Assembly (NCBI GenBank): GCA_050951585.1
Contig: JBMNJI010000018.1
Span: 1 to 15,595, forward strand
DNA length: 15,595 bases
From: UBA3937 sp050951585
GTDB lineage: Bacteria; Bacillota; Peptococcia; DRI-13; DTU073
Direction: 5' to 3'
In this document: positions 7,932-15,261 of the stretch, piece by piece
How the letters are laid out: each line of letters begins with the position of its first letter
How positions within the stretch are numbered: position 1 is the first letter of the stretch
Made by a program: the position numbers and the translations under genes
The notes under the pieces: generated by a model
The model's input: only the letters and a program-made list of their open reading frames with translations
The model's database searches: none
What the model was told of the DNA's origin: nothing

Positions 7932-7964
7932 GTGAATTGTAACCGCTGAAAATTCACGTATAAT
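7932..7964 (+). promoter_or_regulatory. Sigma-A-type promoter with an embedded 7-bp inverted repeat
   Basis: TTGTAA (7937-7942) and a perfect TATAAT (7959-7964) are separated by 16 bases. GTGAATT (7932-7938) and AATTCAC (7951-7957) form an exact inverted repeat, 12 bases apart, that overlaps the -35 box and the spacer. This is a plausible operator. The expected transcription start near 7971 also argues against translation starting at the GTG at 7972. The promoter would drive the glycosyltransferase/acyltransferase pair. Confidence 0.6.
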
Positions 7965-8022
7965 CCGCCAAGTGGACGAATATATTTTTAAGAAAAGACA
8001 AGTAGAAGGTAGAAAGGCAGTA

Positions 8023-9282
8023 ATGCAATTGATTAACTATGATGATAGTGAAAAAAACACGAAGAACAATCCAAGAATAAGCACGGCCAAGGTTAATAGT
8101 GCGGTTGTTATCCCGGCCTTAAATCCTGTACCGGAGTTGGTCGGGCTGGTAAAAGAACTGTTGGCGCAGGGGATAGCACAGGTCATTGTGGTGAATGACG
8201 GGAGCGACAGTACATATCACCATATATTTGAGACTTTAAAAGGAATGGAATGTTGCACTGTGCTTACGCATGGGGCGAATCGCGGCAAGGGCGCCGCTTT
8301 AAAAACCGCGTTTCGCTATTTTACAAAGCATTACGGGGATTTGGATGGCGTGGTGACGGCTGATGCCGACGGGCAACACACCACAGAAGATATCTACCGC
8401 ATCGCCAGGCGCTTGTCTCTGCCAGAAAAAGCGTTGATTCTGGGCGTGCGTAATTTTCGGGAGAATAATGTGCCCAAACGCAGCTATTTAGGGAATACCG
8501 TAACCAGCCGAATTTTCTGGTTGCTCTATGGGCAATATTTACATGATACACAGACCGGTCTTCGGGGGATACCGTCCAGTGAACTGGGCTGGATGGCGGA
8601 GATAAAAGGCGAACGATACGATTATGAAGTAAATATGTTGATTCAGGCGAGATTCCATGATCTACGCTTATCTTTGGTGCCCATCAAGACACTGTATTTT
8701 GATAATAATGCCGGTTCACATTACCGTACGGTCAAGGATTCGCTCCGTATTTTTGGCAGCCTTATTTCCGGCCTGATCGAGTATGCCAAAATGCTCATTG
8801 TGTCCGGAGTGCTGGATTTGGGATGCTTTTTTGTGTTGTATAGTACTGTTTTCACCGCAATTTCAGCCCCCGTACGCATTTTTACCAGTACTTTACTGGC
8901 CCGCCTGTTGTCATCTTTCTGTAATTATGCTTTAAACAGGCGGATAATTTTTGCGGATACCGGTAGACTTGCCTGTTCAGCACTGCGGTACTATATATTA
9001 TGGGTTTTTTTGCTGCTGAGCTCTTACGGGTTAGTATATTCATTCAGCTTATTCTGGCCTGTTAATGTAACCATCATTAAACTCACGGTGGATTTTCTCT
9101 TAGGATTTATCAGCTATCAGTTTCAGCTACGTTGGGTCTTTCGGACTAAAGATAAAAGCGATGCTTCTTTTCCTCCGGGTATCAAGCGTCGTTTTTGGTT
9201 TAGTAAGGTGGGAAGTGCATGGAACTATCTTGCGGGAAGCGAGAGAAGAGAGATGAGCAAAAATGAAAGAGATTATTTATGA
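8023..9282 (+). CDS. GT2 glycosyltransferase fused to a GtrA membrane domain (419 aa)
   Basis: The N-terminal domain (about 27-250) is a family 2 glycosyltransferase of the dolichol-phosphate-sugar synthase type: VVIPALN at 28-34, VVNDGSDS around Asp59, NRGKGAAL, and DADGQH (Asp114, Asp116) for the metal and nucleotide sugar. The C-terminal part (about 256-376) is a GtrA-like domain with about four membrane helices and the typical NYALNRRIIF (301-310) and YQFQLRWVF (365-373). Free-standing GtrA proteins are linked to movement of lipid-linked sugars across the membrane, so the fusion may make and help flip a polyprenyl-phosphate sugar. I chose ATG 8023, after GAAAGG, over the GTG at 7972, which has no ribosome site and would coincide with the predicted transcription start. 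Its 3' end overlaps the next gene by 20 bases. Confidence 0.88.
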   Translation: MQLINYDDSEKNTKNNPRISTAKVNSAVVIPALNPVPELVGLVKELLAQGIAQVIVVNDGSDSTYHHIFETLKGMECCTVLTHGANRGKGAALKTAFRYFTKHYGDLDGVVTADADGQHTTEDIYRIARRLSLPEKALILGVRNFRENNVPKRSYLGNTVTSRIFWLLYGQYLHDTQTGLRGIPSSELGWMAEIKGERYDYEVNMLIQARFHDLRLSLVPIKTLYFDNNAGSHYRTVKDSLRIFGSLISGLIEYAKMLIVSGVLDLGCFFVLYSTVFTAISAPVRIFTSTLLARLLSSFCNYALNRRIIFADTGRLACSALRYYILWVFLLLSSYGLVYSFSLFWPVNVTIIKLTVDFLLGFISYQFQLRWVFRTKDKSDASFPPGIKRRFWFSKVGSAWNYLAGSERREMSKNERDYL

Positions 9283-9964
9283 ATGGATCTTCTTGCTTTG
9301 CCGTTTTTTTGTCCGGTGTTTTTCCGGACGCTATCGCATCAGTTATCAAAAAGAGTCTCTGAAAACGGGGGCTGGGCCGGCCGTTTATGTTGTCCATCAT
9401 CAGAATTTGCGGGGACCGGTTCTCAGTATCGCCTGGTTTGACAAACCTTTGCGTCCTTGGGTGCTTAGCGCATTATGCGACAGGGCAGGTTGTTTCCGCC
9501 AATATTATGGATATACCTTCACGAGCCGGTTCGGGTTGCCCAAATGGCTTGCCGCCGTGCTGGCCTATCCTTTATCCTTTGGCGTAGCGGGGTTAATGCG
9601 GGGGACAAGGGCCATTCCCGTTTTTCGCGGTTCAAGAGATATTGTCAGGACATTCAGAGAGAGTGTCGGCGCGTTGTCTGAGGGGCAAAATATTTTAATT
9701 GCTCCCGATATTGATTATCAAGATAGTGGCGCAAAAATGGGGGAAATGTATACCGGGTTTCTTGATCTTGAAAAGTTGTATTGGCGAAAAACGGGAAAAC
9801 ACCTGGCCTTTTTCCCTTTACACATCAGCAAACGCCAGCGGCAGATCATGGTGGGGAAGCCGGTTTATTTTCAGACGAAGGGCAGTTATCAAGAGGAAAA
9901 GCGAAAAGTATCTGCACAATTGAAACAAGAGTTTATAATTTTGGAAAAACAAGAAGGAAAATAG
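9263..9964 (+). CDS. Acyltransferase-like protein, divergent lysophospholipid acyltransferase family (233 aa)
   Basis: The ATG at 9263 lies inside the last codons of the GT2-GtrA gene, so translation is probably coupled. A hydrophobic N-terminus (about 5-20) suggests membrane association. The layout resembles PlsC-type 1-acylglycerol-3-phosphate acyltransferases: a block-I-like VYVVHHQNLRGP (41-52), a block-III-like RAIPVFRG (116-123) and an ILIAPDIDY stretch (144-152) where PlsC has its block with PEG. The canonical NH-x4-D is not intact, because the residue five after His45 is Arg50 and after His46 is Gly51. It is therefore either a divergent subfamily with altered chemistry or a non-catalytic relative. 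Pairing with a lipid-sugar glycosyltransferase suggests acylation of a glycolipid or glycan. The function is inferred, not shown. Confidence 0.7.
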   Translation: MKEIIYEWIFLLCRFFVRCFSGRYRISYQKESLKTGAGPAVYVVHHQNLRGPVLSIAWFDKPLRPWVLSALCDRAGCFRQYYGYTFTSRFGLPKWLAAVLAYPLSFGVAGLMRGTRAIPVFRGSRDIVRTFRESVGALSEGQNILIAPDIDYQDSGAKMGEMYTGFLDLEKLYWRKTGKHLAFFPLHISKRQRQIMVGKPVYFQTKGSYQEEKRKVSAQLKQEFIILEKQEGK

Positions 9965-10033
9965 ACTTGCAAAACAGAAATATCATATGGTATCATTCAA
10001 ACATCGATTTAAGATTCTCAGTTTAAATTAAGG

Positions 10034-10062
10034 TTGATCATGTAAACTAAATGCATATGTAT
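10034..10062 (+). promoter_or_regulatory. Weak candidate promoter for the PrsA-like gene
   Basis: TTGATC (10034-10039) matches the -35 consensus at four positions. A poorly matching A/T-rich -10 region follows (around 10056-10062, TATGTAT). This is the best candidate in the 181-base gap before the foldase gene, and no terminator is visible after the acyltransferase gene, so read-through from upstream is equally possible. Confidence 0.25.
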
Positions 10063-10145
10063 TGCTCAATCATGGAGGTGAAAACTGAGTCGATTAGAAT
10101 ATTCATGGAGTGTAACCCAAATACAAAGGTAAAAGGAGAGGTATC

Positions 10146-11042
10146 ATGAAACGATTAATAAATCAAAAAAGAATATATGTGCTGATGTTGGTCTTGGCTT
10201 TTACTTTAATTCCTTTTTTATCTGCCTGTAATAAGGGCGGTTCCCCGGAAGTAGTTGCTCGGGTCGGGGAAGAAACTGTTACCAAAGATGAGTTATACAA
10301 CCTTTTAGTCAAACAGAACGGACAAGCTGCTTTAAATACGTTGATTACGGAAAAAATCGTTGCTTTAGAAGCAGCTAAACAAAATATCAGCGTTTCTGAG
10401 GAAGAAGTGCAAAAAGAACTGGATATATCCATCGAACAAACTGGCGGCAAAGAGCAATTTGCGCAGGCTCTGGCGTATTATGGCTTTACGGAGGAGGATG
10501 TCAGAAAAAATATTAGGACGAATTTAACCATCAGAAAATTGATGGAACCCCAAATAACCATCACCGCAGAAGAAATGCAACAATATTTTAACGAAAACAA
10601 GACCAGTTTTGATACCCCGGAACAAGTGAAGGCAAGCCATATTTTGGTGGATAGCGAAGAAAAGGCCCTGGAAGTAAAAGAAAAAATAAATGCCGGGAAT
10701 GATTTTGCGGAGTTAGCGAAGGAATATTCCACAGACGAGGGCAGCAAGAGCCAGGGCGGACAACTGGGCTATTTCCAAAGAGGTGATATGGCGCAACAAT
10801 TTGAGGATGCGGCTTTTGCCTTAGAAGTAGGCGGGATTAGTGAACCGGTGGAAACGGGCTTCGGATATCATATTATTAAAGTAGAAGATAAGATAGCAGC
10901 AAAAGAAGCAAACTACGAAGACAGCAAGGATCAAGTAAAAGAGAATCTTATTCAACAAAAGATCCCGGAATTATTTAATACCTGGCTCCAGGAGAAAAAT
11001 ACGGAATATCAAGTGGAAACCTTATTAAACGAGAAGAAGTAA
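10146..11042 (+). CDS. prsA: PrsA-like peptidyl-prolyl cis-trans isomerase lipoprotein (298 aa)
   Basis: An extracytoplasmic foldase that helps secreted proteins fold after export. The N-terminus is a lipoprotein signal: basic MKRLINQKR, a hydrophobic core and the lipobox LSAC with the modified Cys28. Residues 36-150 form the SurA/PrsA-type N-terminal chaperone segment, with VGEETVTKDEL typical of this family. The parvulin PPIase domain spans about 160-252: VKASHILV, the GGQLGYFQRGDM centre, and the closing GFGYHIIKVEDK. A helical tail completes the protein, as in PrsA. AAAAGGAGAGG lies just before the ATG at 10146. It is transcribed alone or by read-through and is followed by a strong terminator. 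Confidence 0.92.
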   Translation: MKRLINQKRIYVLMLVLAFTLIPFLSACNKGGSPEVVARVGEETVTKDELYNLLVKQNGQAALNTLITEKIVALEAAKQNISVSEEEVQKELDISIEQTGGKEQFAQALAYYGFTEEDVRKNIRTNLTIRKLMEPQITITAEEMQQYFNENKTSFDTPEQVKASHILVDSEEKALEVKEKINAGNDFAELAKEYSTDEGSKSQGGQLGYFQRGDMAQQFEDAAFALEVGGISEPVETGFGYHIIKVEDKIAAKEANYEDSKDQVKENLIQQKIPELFNTWLQEKNTEYQVETLLNEKK

Positions 11043-11089
11043 ATATCTAATTGTTCAAGCCGGATGTGATGGATTATTAAAACATTAAT

Positions 11090-11138
11090 GGGGCTGTGTC
11101 CAAACAAATTGTTGTTTAGACACAGCCCCATTTTCATT
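11090..11138 (+). terminator. Rho-independent terminator between convergent units
   Basis: GGGGCTGTGTC (11090-11100) pairs with GACACAGCCCC (11119-11129), and an inner AACAA/TTGTT extends the stem. ATTTTCATT follows on the + strand, suiting the foldase gene. On the - strand the stem is followed by only a weaker run of T (ATTAATGTTTTAA), so it may also partly serve the ABC operon. Confidence 0.88.
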
Positions 11139-11178
11139 AGCATTGCGGAAAGCATTAGCTAGTATTCCAGATAGCTAG

Positions 11179-11979
11179 TTATTCCAGATTTAGTTTATTG
11201 CTGAGGATATGATTCGTGAGGGCGAAGCAGGCTGCGCTTAGTAGTCCGGTGAAGAGGATGCCATAAAGAAAGAACACTTGAATTAAGGTTATCAAATCGG
11301 GCATATTTTGCAGATATAGCTCGTGGGCTGACCAGGCAATTTCGGGAGTTGTTAGGCAGAGGAGGGAGAAAAGGATTTGGGTAAGAGTATTTAGTGCTAT
11401 AAAGGCTCCGAAGGAGGCCAGTATTTTATGCCGGTTAAACAGGTGTCCGATGGCCATGGAAGCATATACGAGGACAATACCAAAGACTAAAGTAATTAGA
11501 CTACCGATGATGATTTCCAAAGTAATTGTATAAAGCGATGCCCCGATCATTTCATAAAATGCATGGAAACCTTCTGCCAATAGACGCCAGCCTTCCATGA
11601 ATACGCCTTTTTGATAAATGATAATAAGGATTGAGAAAAAAGCGACGGTTAGGCTTGCGATGATCCAGAATGTGGATACTACAAGCTTGCTGACAATCAG
11701 CTTCCATGTTTTTGTGGGCAAAGTGAACATTAAATAGCCTTCGTCGGAGAGTAGATTTCGATAGAATCTTTGCATCATTATGATCGTAGTCATGACGAAC
11801 ATTCCCACCATGATCATGATGTAGATCAGCATGCTGATGGCTGCCGGGAAACCCCAGGATTCCGGATTGGCAGGAGAAATGAGCTTATTGATTACGGCAA
11901 AGATCAGTAAGGAAAGAAAAAAGGGCAAGAGCAGTCTTCCGGTGGCTTTAAATTCATATTTGATCAGTTTCCTTAACAT
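11179..11979 (-). CDS. ABC-2-type permease of a YtrA-linked transporter (266 aa)
   Basis: The membrane subunit paired with the ATPase encoded just upstream. Hydropathy by eye gives about six membrane segments (near 15-33, 47-70, 100-122, 143-172, 185-207 and 232-257). A short basic N-terminus (MLRKLIKYEFKAT) is typical of ABC-2 permeases of Firmicutes. The ATG at 11979 has GGGAGGTG a few bases upstream and overlaps the ATPase stop by seven bases, so the two products are probably made in a fixed ratio. The substrate is unknown; YtrA-linked systems of Bacillus are induced by cell-wall antibiotics, which suggests a cell-envelope or antimicrobial role. The 3' end carries a short tandem duplication. 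Confidence 0.85.
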   Translation of the reverse strand: MLRKLIKYEFKATGRLLLPFFLSLLIFAVINKLISPANPESWGFPAAISMLIYIMIMVGMFVMTTIIMMQRFYRNLLSDEGYLMFTLPTKTWKLIVSKLVVSTFWIIASLTVAFFSILIIIYQKGVFMEGWRLLAEGFHAFYEMIGASLYTITLEIIIGSLITLVFGIVLVYASMAIGHLFNRHKILASFGAFIALNTLTQILFSLLCLTTPEIAWSAHELYLQNMPDLITLIQVFFLYGILFTGLLSAACFALTNHILSNKLNLE

Positions 11980-12671
11980 TTGAACACCTCCCTGAATAAA
12001 GCATCGACCGATTTGCCTTTTTGATCACGGATTTCGTCTACTGAGGAGGTCAAAACAACCTGACCTTGATTGAGGAAAACCACATAGTCTAAGATTTTCT
12101 CAATATCGGCAATAAGATGGGTCGAGATGATCATTGTGGCATTTTCGTTGTAGTTGCTAAGGATTGTTTCCAAAATGTAATCTCTCGCCGCGGGGTCAAC
12201 TCCCCCGATCGGTTCATCCAAAAGATAAAGTTCGGCTTCACGGCTCATCACGAGAATTAACTGGACCTTTTCTTTTGTTCCTTTGGACATGGTTTTTAAG
12301 CGGTCCTGCGGGGCGATATTAAGTCTACCCAGCATATCGTATGCTTTTTCCGGATTAAAATTATCGTAGAAATCGGCAAAAAAATCGATGATTTGTTGCA
12401 CACACATCCAATCATTTAAATAGGTTTTTTCCGGGAGATACGAGACAATTTTTTTCGTGTCGATACCCGGCTTTTTTCCATCAATGAGAATACTGCCTTC
12501 GGTGGGGGTTAATAGTTCATTGGCCAGCTTAAGAAGTGTGCTTTTTCCGCTACCGTTGGGACCAAGAAGGCCAATAATTTGCCCTCGTTCTATTTGCAGA
12601 TTAATATTTGAGAGGGCCACCGTATGGCCGAATTTCTTTGTTAGATTATGACACTCTAAAATAGGGCTCAT
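11973..12671 (-). CDS. ABC transporter ATP-binding protein (232 aa)
   Basis: This is the nucleotide-binding subunit of the transporter. Walker A is GPNGSGKST (37-45), Walker B is ELYLLDEP with Asp152 and catalytic Glu153, the D-loop is GGVDP, and the H-loop histidine is His185 in IISTHL. The signature is an unusual MSKGTKEK (128-135) in place of LSGGQ, a variant common in the YtrB/YxlF-like group of Firmicutes ATPases that pair with single ABC-2 permeases. The ATG at 12671 overlaps the regulator's stop as ATGA. No accessory lipoprotein or FtsX-like permease gene is present here, unlike the full ytrABCDEF layout of B. subtilis. Confidence 0.93.
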   Translation of the reverse strand: MSPILECHNLTKKFGHTVALSNINLQIERGQIIGLLGPNGSGKSTLLKLANELLTPTEGSILIDGKKPGIDTKKIVSYLPEKTYLNDWMCVQQIIDFFADFYDNFNPEKAYDMLGRLNIAPQDRLKTMSKGTKEKVQLILVMSREAELYLLDEPIGGVDPAARDYILETILSNYNENATMIISTHLIADIEKILDYVVFLNQGQVVLTSSVDEIRDQKGKSVDALFREVFKC

Positions 12672-13039
12672 TTTTTCATCTCCTTTATCATTTCTTCAAT
12701 TGTGGCTAAGAGTTCTTCCTGTTCAAAGCCCAACAGTTGCATTCTTTCAAGAAAGTCCAGGATTTGGCTCTGCGCCAGTTTGTTTTTAATTCTTTTTACC
12801 ATGTCGGCATCCTCCGTGATCGAACGGCCGCTTGTACGGTGTGTAATAATGAGGCCGTCTTCCTCTAATTTTGCCAGTGCTTTTTGCATTGTATTGGGAT
12901 TAACCGCAGCTTCCTGCGCCATATCCCGTACCGAAGGGAGGCGCGACCCTAATGGATAAAGGCCGGATAGTATTTTTAGTTCGATTTGCTCGATAAGTTG
13001 CGTGTAAATAGGTCTGTCGGATTTAAGTTCCCAAGGCAT
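12668..13039 (-). CDS. YtrA-type GntR-family transcriptional regulator (123 aa)
   Basis: A short GntR regulator with only the winged helix-turn-helix domain and a small helical tail. Recognition features are DRPIYTQLIEQIELKILSG (8-26), GSRLPSVRDMA (31-41), VNPNTMQKALAKLEEDGLI (46-64) and the wing THRTSGRSITE. The tail (about 80-123) is helical, with IEEMIKEMKK at the end, and likely mediates dimerisation. It lies first in an operon with an ABC ATPase and permease, the typical setting of YtrA, and is presumably an autorepressor. SD AGAGGTGGTGG is close upstream of the ATG at 13039. A perfect palindrome sits just upstream and overlaps the promoter. Confidence 0.92.
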   Translation of the reverse strand: MPWELKSDRPIYTQLIEQIELKILSGLYPLGSRLPSVRDMAQEAAVNPNTMQKALAKLEEDGLIITHRTSGRSITEDADMVKRIKNKLAQSQILDFLERMQLLGFEQEELLATIEEMIKEMKK

Positions 13040-13065
13040 TCGTCCACCACCTCTTGCTACTTATT

Positions 13066-13101
13066 TGTATTATTGTATTAGCTAATTAATACAATAATAC
13101 A
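13066..13101. promoter_or_regulatory. Four-half-site perfect palindromic operator of the YtrA/ABC operon
   Basis: Two direct copies of TGTATTA (13066-13072 and 13074-13080) are followed, after GCTAAT, by two direct copies of TAATACA (13087-13093 and 13095-13101). The result is an exact 15-bp inverted repeat with a 6-base centre. On the - strand the -10 box (13094-13099) lies inside the promoter-proximal half-site. It is the probable binding site of the GntR regulator encoded immediately downstream. Confidence 0.8.
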
Positions 13102-13121
13102 TCATGGCGAAATTTTGTCAA
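13094..13121 (-). promoter_or_regulatory. Sigma-A-type promoter of the YtrA/ABC operon
   Basis: Reading the - strand, a perfect TTGACA (13116-13121) is followed after 16 bases by TATTAT (13094-13099), five of six matches to consensus. The transcription start would fall near 13086-13088, inside the palindrome, so bound repressor would block it. The leader before the regulator ATG would be about 50 bases. Confidence 0.7.
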
Positions 13122-13248
13122 GAGAAATTTTATGAAAATATTTTCAATATAATTTTTTGCGCCTGCCTTGATATATAATTGAGTATATATTAATCTGTTT
13201 GGCGATAGCTTGAGAAGGGAATTAAGTTCTCTTCATGGAGATGATAAT

Positions 13249-13800
13249 ATGGAAGATTATACGGTTGTCGCTTTAGGCGATTCGCTAACATACGGCTACC
13301 CTTTTTCTCCGCAGGATTCCTGGGCGGAGGTTCTTCGTTTGGCAACCGGTTGGAAAGTGATTAATGCAGGGATTTCCGGTGATACCCTGGGGGATATGCA
13401 GAGACGTATACAGAGAGATGTCCTGGTGCATAAACCCGAACTAGTCATCCTGATGGGTGGAAGTAACGATGTCTACCAGGGCATCAGTCAACTGGTCATG
13501 GAGCAGAACTTCCTGCTGATTTGGGAAACCCTGGCGAAAAACGGAATCGCAGGATGGCTTGGCTTACCTTTGCCGGTTGCTGATGATTATGCCGAAGGGA
13601 AGCTTTCAGTTTGGCGTAATTGGTTAAAAGATTTTGGTCAACAAAAGAAGATTACCGTTGTCGACTTCTACAGGGATTTTGTTAGTGAAGAAGGGTGGAT
13701 ACGGAGTGATCTTTTCGTGGATGATTGTCATCCGACCATTGAAGGTTACCAGGTGATGGGGAAACGCATATTGACATTAATTAATGATTCCGAAAAATAA
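13249..13800 (+). CDS. GDSL/SGNH-family hydrolase (183 aa)
   Basis: A cytosolic SGNH-fold esterase or lipase-like hydrolase, the type often annotated as TesA-like. Block I is ALGDSLTYG with nucleophile Ser12, block II has Gly44 in ISGDT, block III is GGSNDV with Asn73, and block V is DDCHP with Asp158 and His161. The triad and oxyanion residues are therefore complete. No signal peptide is visible. I chose ATG 13249 because GGAGA lies about seven bases upstream; a TTG at 13210 would add 13 poorly supported residues. It precedes an MFS transporter by 41 bases and is probably co-transcribed with it. The substrate is unknown. Confidence 0.88.
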   Translation: MEDYTVVALGDSLTYGYPFSPQDSWAEVLRLATGWKVINAGISGDTLGDMQRRIQRDVLVHKPELVILMGGSNDVYQGISQLVMEQNFLLIWETLAKNGIAGWLGLPLPVADDYAEGKLSVWRNWLKDFGQQKKITVVDFYRDFVSEEGWIRSDLFVDDCHPTIEGYQVMGKRILTLINDSEK

Positions 13801-13841
13801 CAACGACATTTGAGTGCGTGACATAAGGAGATGCAGTTTAA

Positions 13842-15059
13842 TTGAACTGGAGACGTACATTAGGGATCTTGTGGGCATCAAACTTCTTTTGTGCCGCCGG
13901 TTTTAGTATGGTGATTCCATTTCTTCCTTTATATATTGAGGAGCTTGGGATACGGCAGTTACATGAGATAGAATTATGGTCAGGGTGGGTATTTTCGATC
14001 ACTTTTATTACCGCTGTAATCTTTCAACCAATCTGGGGGAGACTTGCGGATAAGCAGGGACGTAAAATCAATCTGATTCGTTCAGGCATGGGGTTGGGTG
14101 TGATTACCGGCTTAATGGGCGCGGTCGGGTCAGTATGGCAGTTACTGATCCTTCGCCTTTTTAATGGCATATTTTGTGGCTTTATCGCCATGTCTATTTC
14201 CTTGCAGGCTTCCATAACCCCTAATGAGCATACGGGTAGTGCGCTCGGGACCTTGCAGACCGGGTCTATTGCCGGAAATTTGGTTGGTCCCCTGCTTGGC
14301 GGCGTGCTGGTGGAAGCTTTTGGGCCGCGGATTTGTTTTTATCTAACGGGAGGGTTACTGCTTATTGCCAGCAGTATTATTATGATTTTTGTCCATGAAG
14401 AGCCGCATCAGCCTAAAGTCGAGGTCGTTCCCAGTATCAAAGGGGAATTCGGGCAATTAAAACCCCTCTTCCCGATTTTTATAGCCACCACAATTGCCCA
14501 AGTGGGCATGATGAGTATCGAGCCGATTGTTTCGATTTATGCGAAAACGCTGTATACAGGGCCCCACTTGTTTACAGTGGCCGGTCTTGTTGTTGCAGTG
14601 AGTGGCATTGCCAATCTTATTGGGGCACCAACGCTCGGCAGACTGGGGGATAGGATTGGCCAGCGCAAGGTCTTAATCCTTTCCCTTTGTGCGGCAGCTT
14701 GTATGTATATTCCCCAAGCCCTGGCAGGCAGTATCGCTGTATTACTGGTGGGGCGGTTCCTGCTGGGCTTATTTCTTGGCGGGATGTTACCTTCTTTGAA
14801 TGTCCTGGTGAAACTGAAGGCTCCTAAAGAGTTGCAGGCGATGGCCTTTGGCTTTAACTCTTCCTCTGTTTTCCTGGGTAATCTAATCGGACCCCTTATT
14901 GGCAGTAGTATCGCCGCCTTTTACGATATAAAAAGTGTGTTTTATGTTACGATGACACTCTTGCTTATCAATGCCGTGTTGATTTACTTCCATCGGGAAC
15001 TAGATACCGAGTCACATACTATAGACTGTTGCAAAGGCCATCATGTCAATGTTTCCTGA
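13842..15059 (+). CDS. MFS drug-efflux-type transporter, DHA1 family (405 aa)
   Basis: A 12-helix secondary transporter of the DHA1 (12-TMS) drug:H+ antiporter group. Motif A is GRLADKQGRK (66-75) between helices 2 and 3, with Asp70 in place. The antiporter motif C is visible as GSIAGNLVGPLLGG (141-154), and a motif-A relic GRLGDRIGQRK occurs in the second half. The TTG start at 13842 follows AAGGAG (13825-13830) at 11 bases and is the only good site. MdtG/YfmO-like multidrug exporters are the closest recognisable group. The His/Cys-rich tail (CCKGHHVNVS) is unusual. It is downstream of the GDSL hydrolase and is followed by a terminator; the substrate is unknown. Confidence 0.88.
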   Translation: MNWRRTLGILWASNFFCAAGFSMVIPFLPLYIEELGIRQLHEIELWSGWVFSITFITAVIFQPIWGRLADKQGRKINLIRSGMGLGVITGLMGAVGSVWQLLILRLFNGIFCGFIAMSISLQASITPNEHTGSALGTLQTGSIAGNLVGPLLGGVLVEAFGPRICFYLTGGLLLIASSIIMIFVHEEPHQPKVEVVPSIKGEFGQLKPLFPIFIATTIAQVGMMSIEPIVSIYAKTLYTGPHLFTVAGLVVAVSGIANLIGAPTLGRLGDRIGQRKVLILSLCAAACMYIPQALAGSIAVLLVGRFLLGLFLGGMLPSLNVLVKLKAPKELQAMAFGFNSSSVFLGNLIGPLIGSSIAAFYDIKSVFYVTMTLLLINAVLIYFHRELDTESHTIDCCKGHHVNVS

Positions 15060-15157
15060 AAACGGCCTGCTTCAAATGATTTATGCTCTTTTGAACGTTT
15101 TAATATTTCACGCAATAAACAAACGCTTTTGCACCTGCTTTTAGTATAGACAATGAT

Positions 15158-15194
15158 AAAAAGGGACAAGGTTTAAGCAACCTTGCCCCTTTTT
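15158..15194 (+). terminator. Rho-independent terminator after the MFS gene
   Basis: A 16-base arm at 15158-15173 (AAAAAGGG-A-CAAGGTT) pairs with the arm at 15179-15194 (AACCTTG-C-CCCTTTTT) with one mismatch and a five-base loop. The terminal T run and the opposing A run make it potentially bidirectional. Confidence 0.88.
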
Positions 15195-15261
15195 ACATGA
15201 AAGCTGTCTCTTTTTCATAACAATTATAAATATTTTCACCTATTTTCATAAAATAAGGTTG

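Noticed and set aside
7972..8022. GTG 7972 as the start of the GT2-GtrA protein
   Set aside because: No Shine-Dalgarno sequence precedes it and it falls at the predicted transcription start. ATG 8023 is preceded by GAAAGG and gives a normal family N-terminus.
10072..10149. A 25-codon frame from ATG 10072 overlapping the PrsA start as ATGA
   Set aside because: It has no ribosome site at a usable distance, and its length is common by chance. The only GGAGGTG lies inside the frame itself.
13157..13196. Promoter for the GDSL hydrolase using TTGCGC or TTGATA and the A/T-rich boxes at 13174-13191
   Set aside because: TATAAT at 13174 has no -35 box at proper spacing, and TTGATA at 13168 leads only to a poor TAATCT. 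A promoter is likely in this stretch, but I could not fix it.
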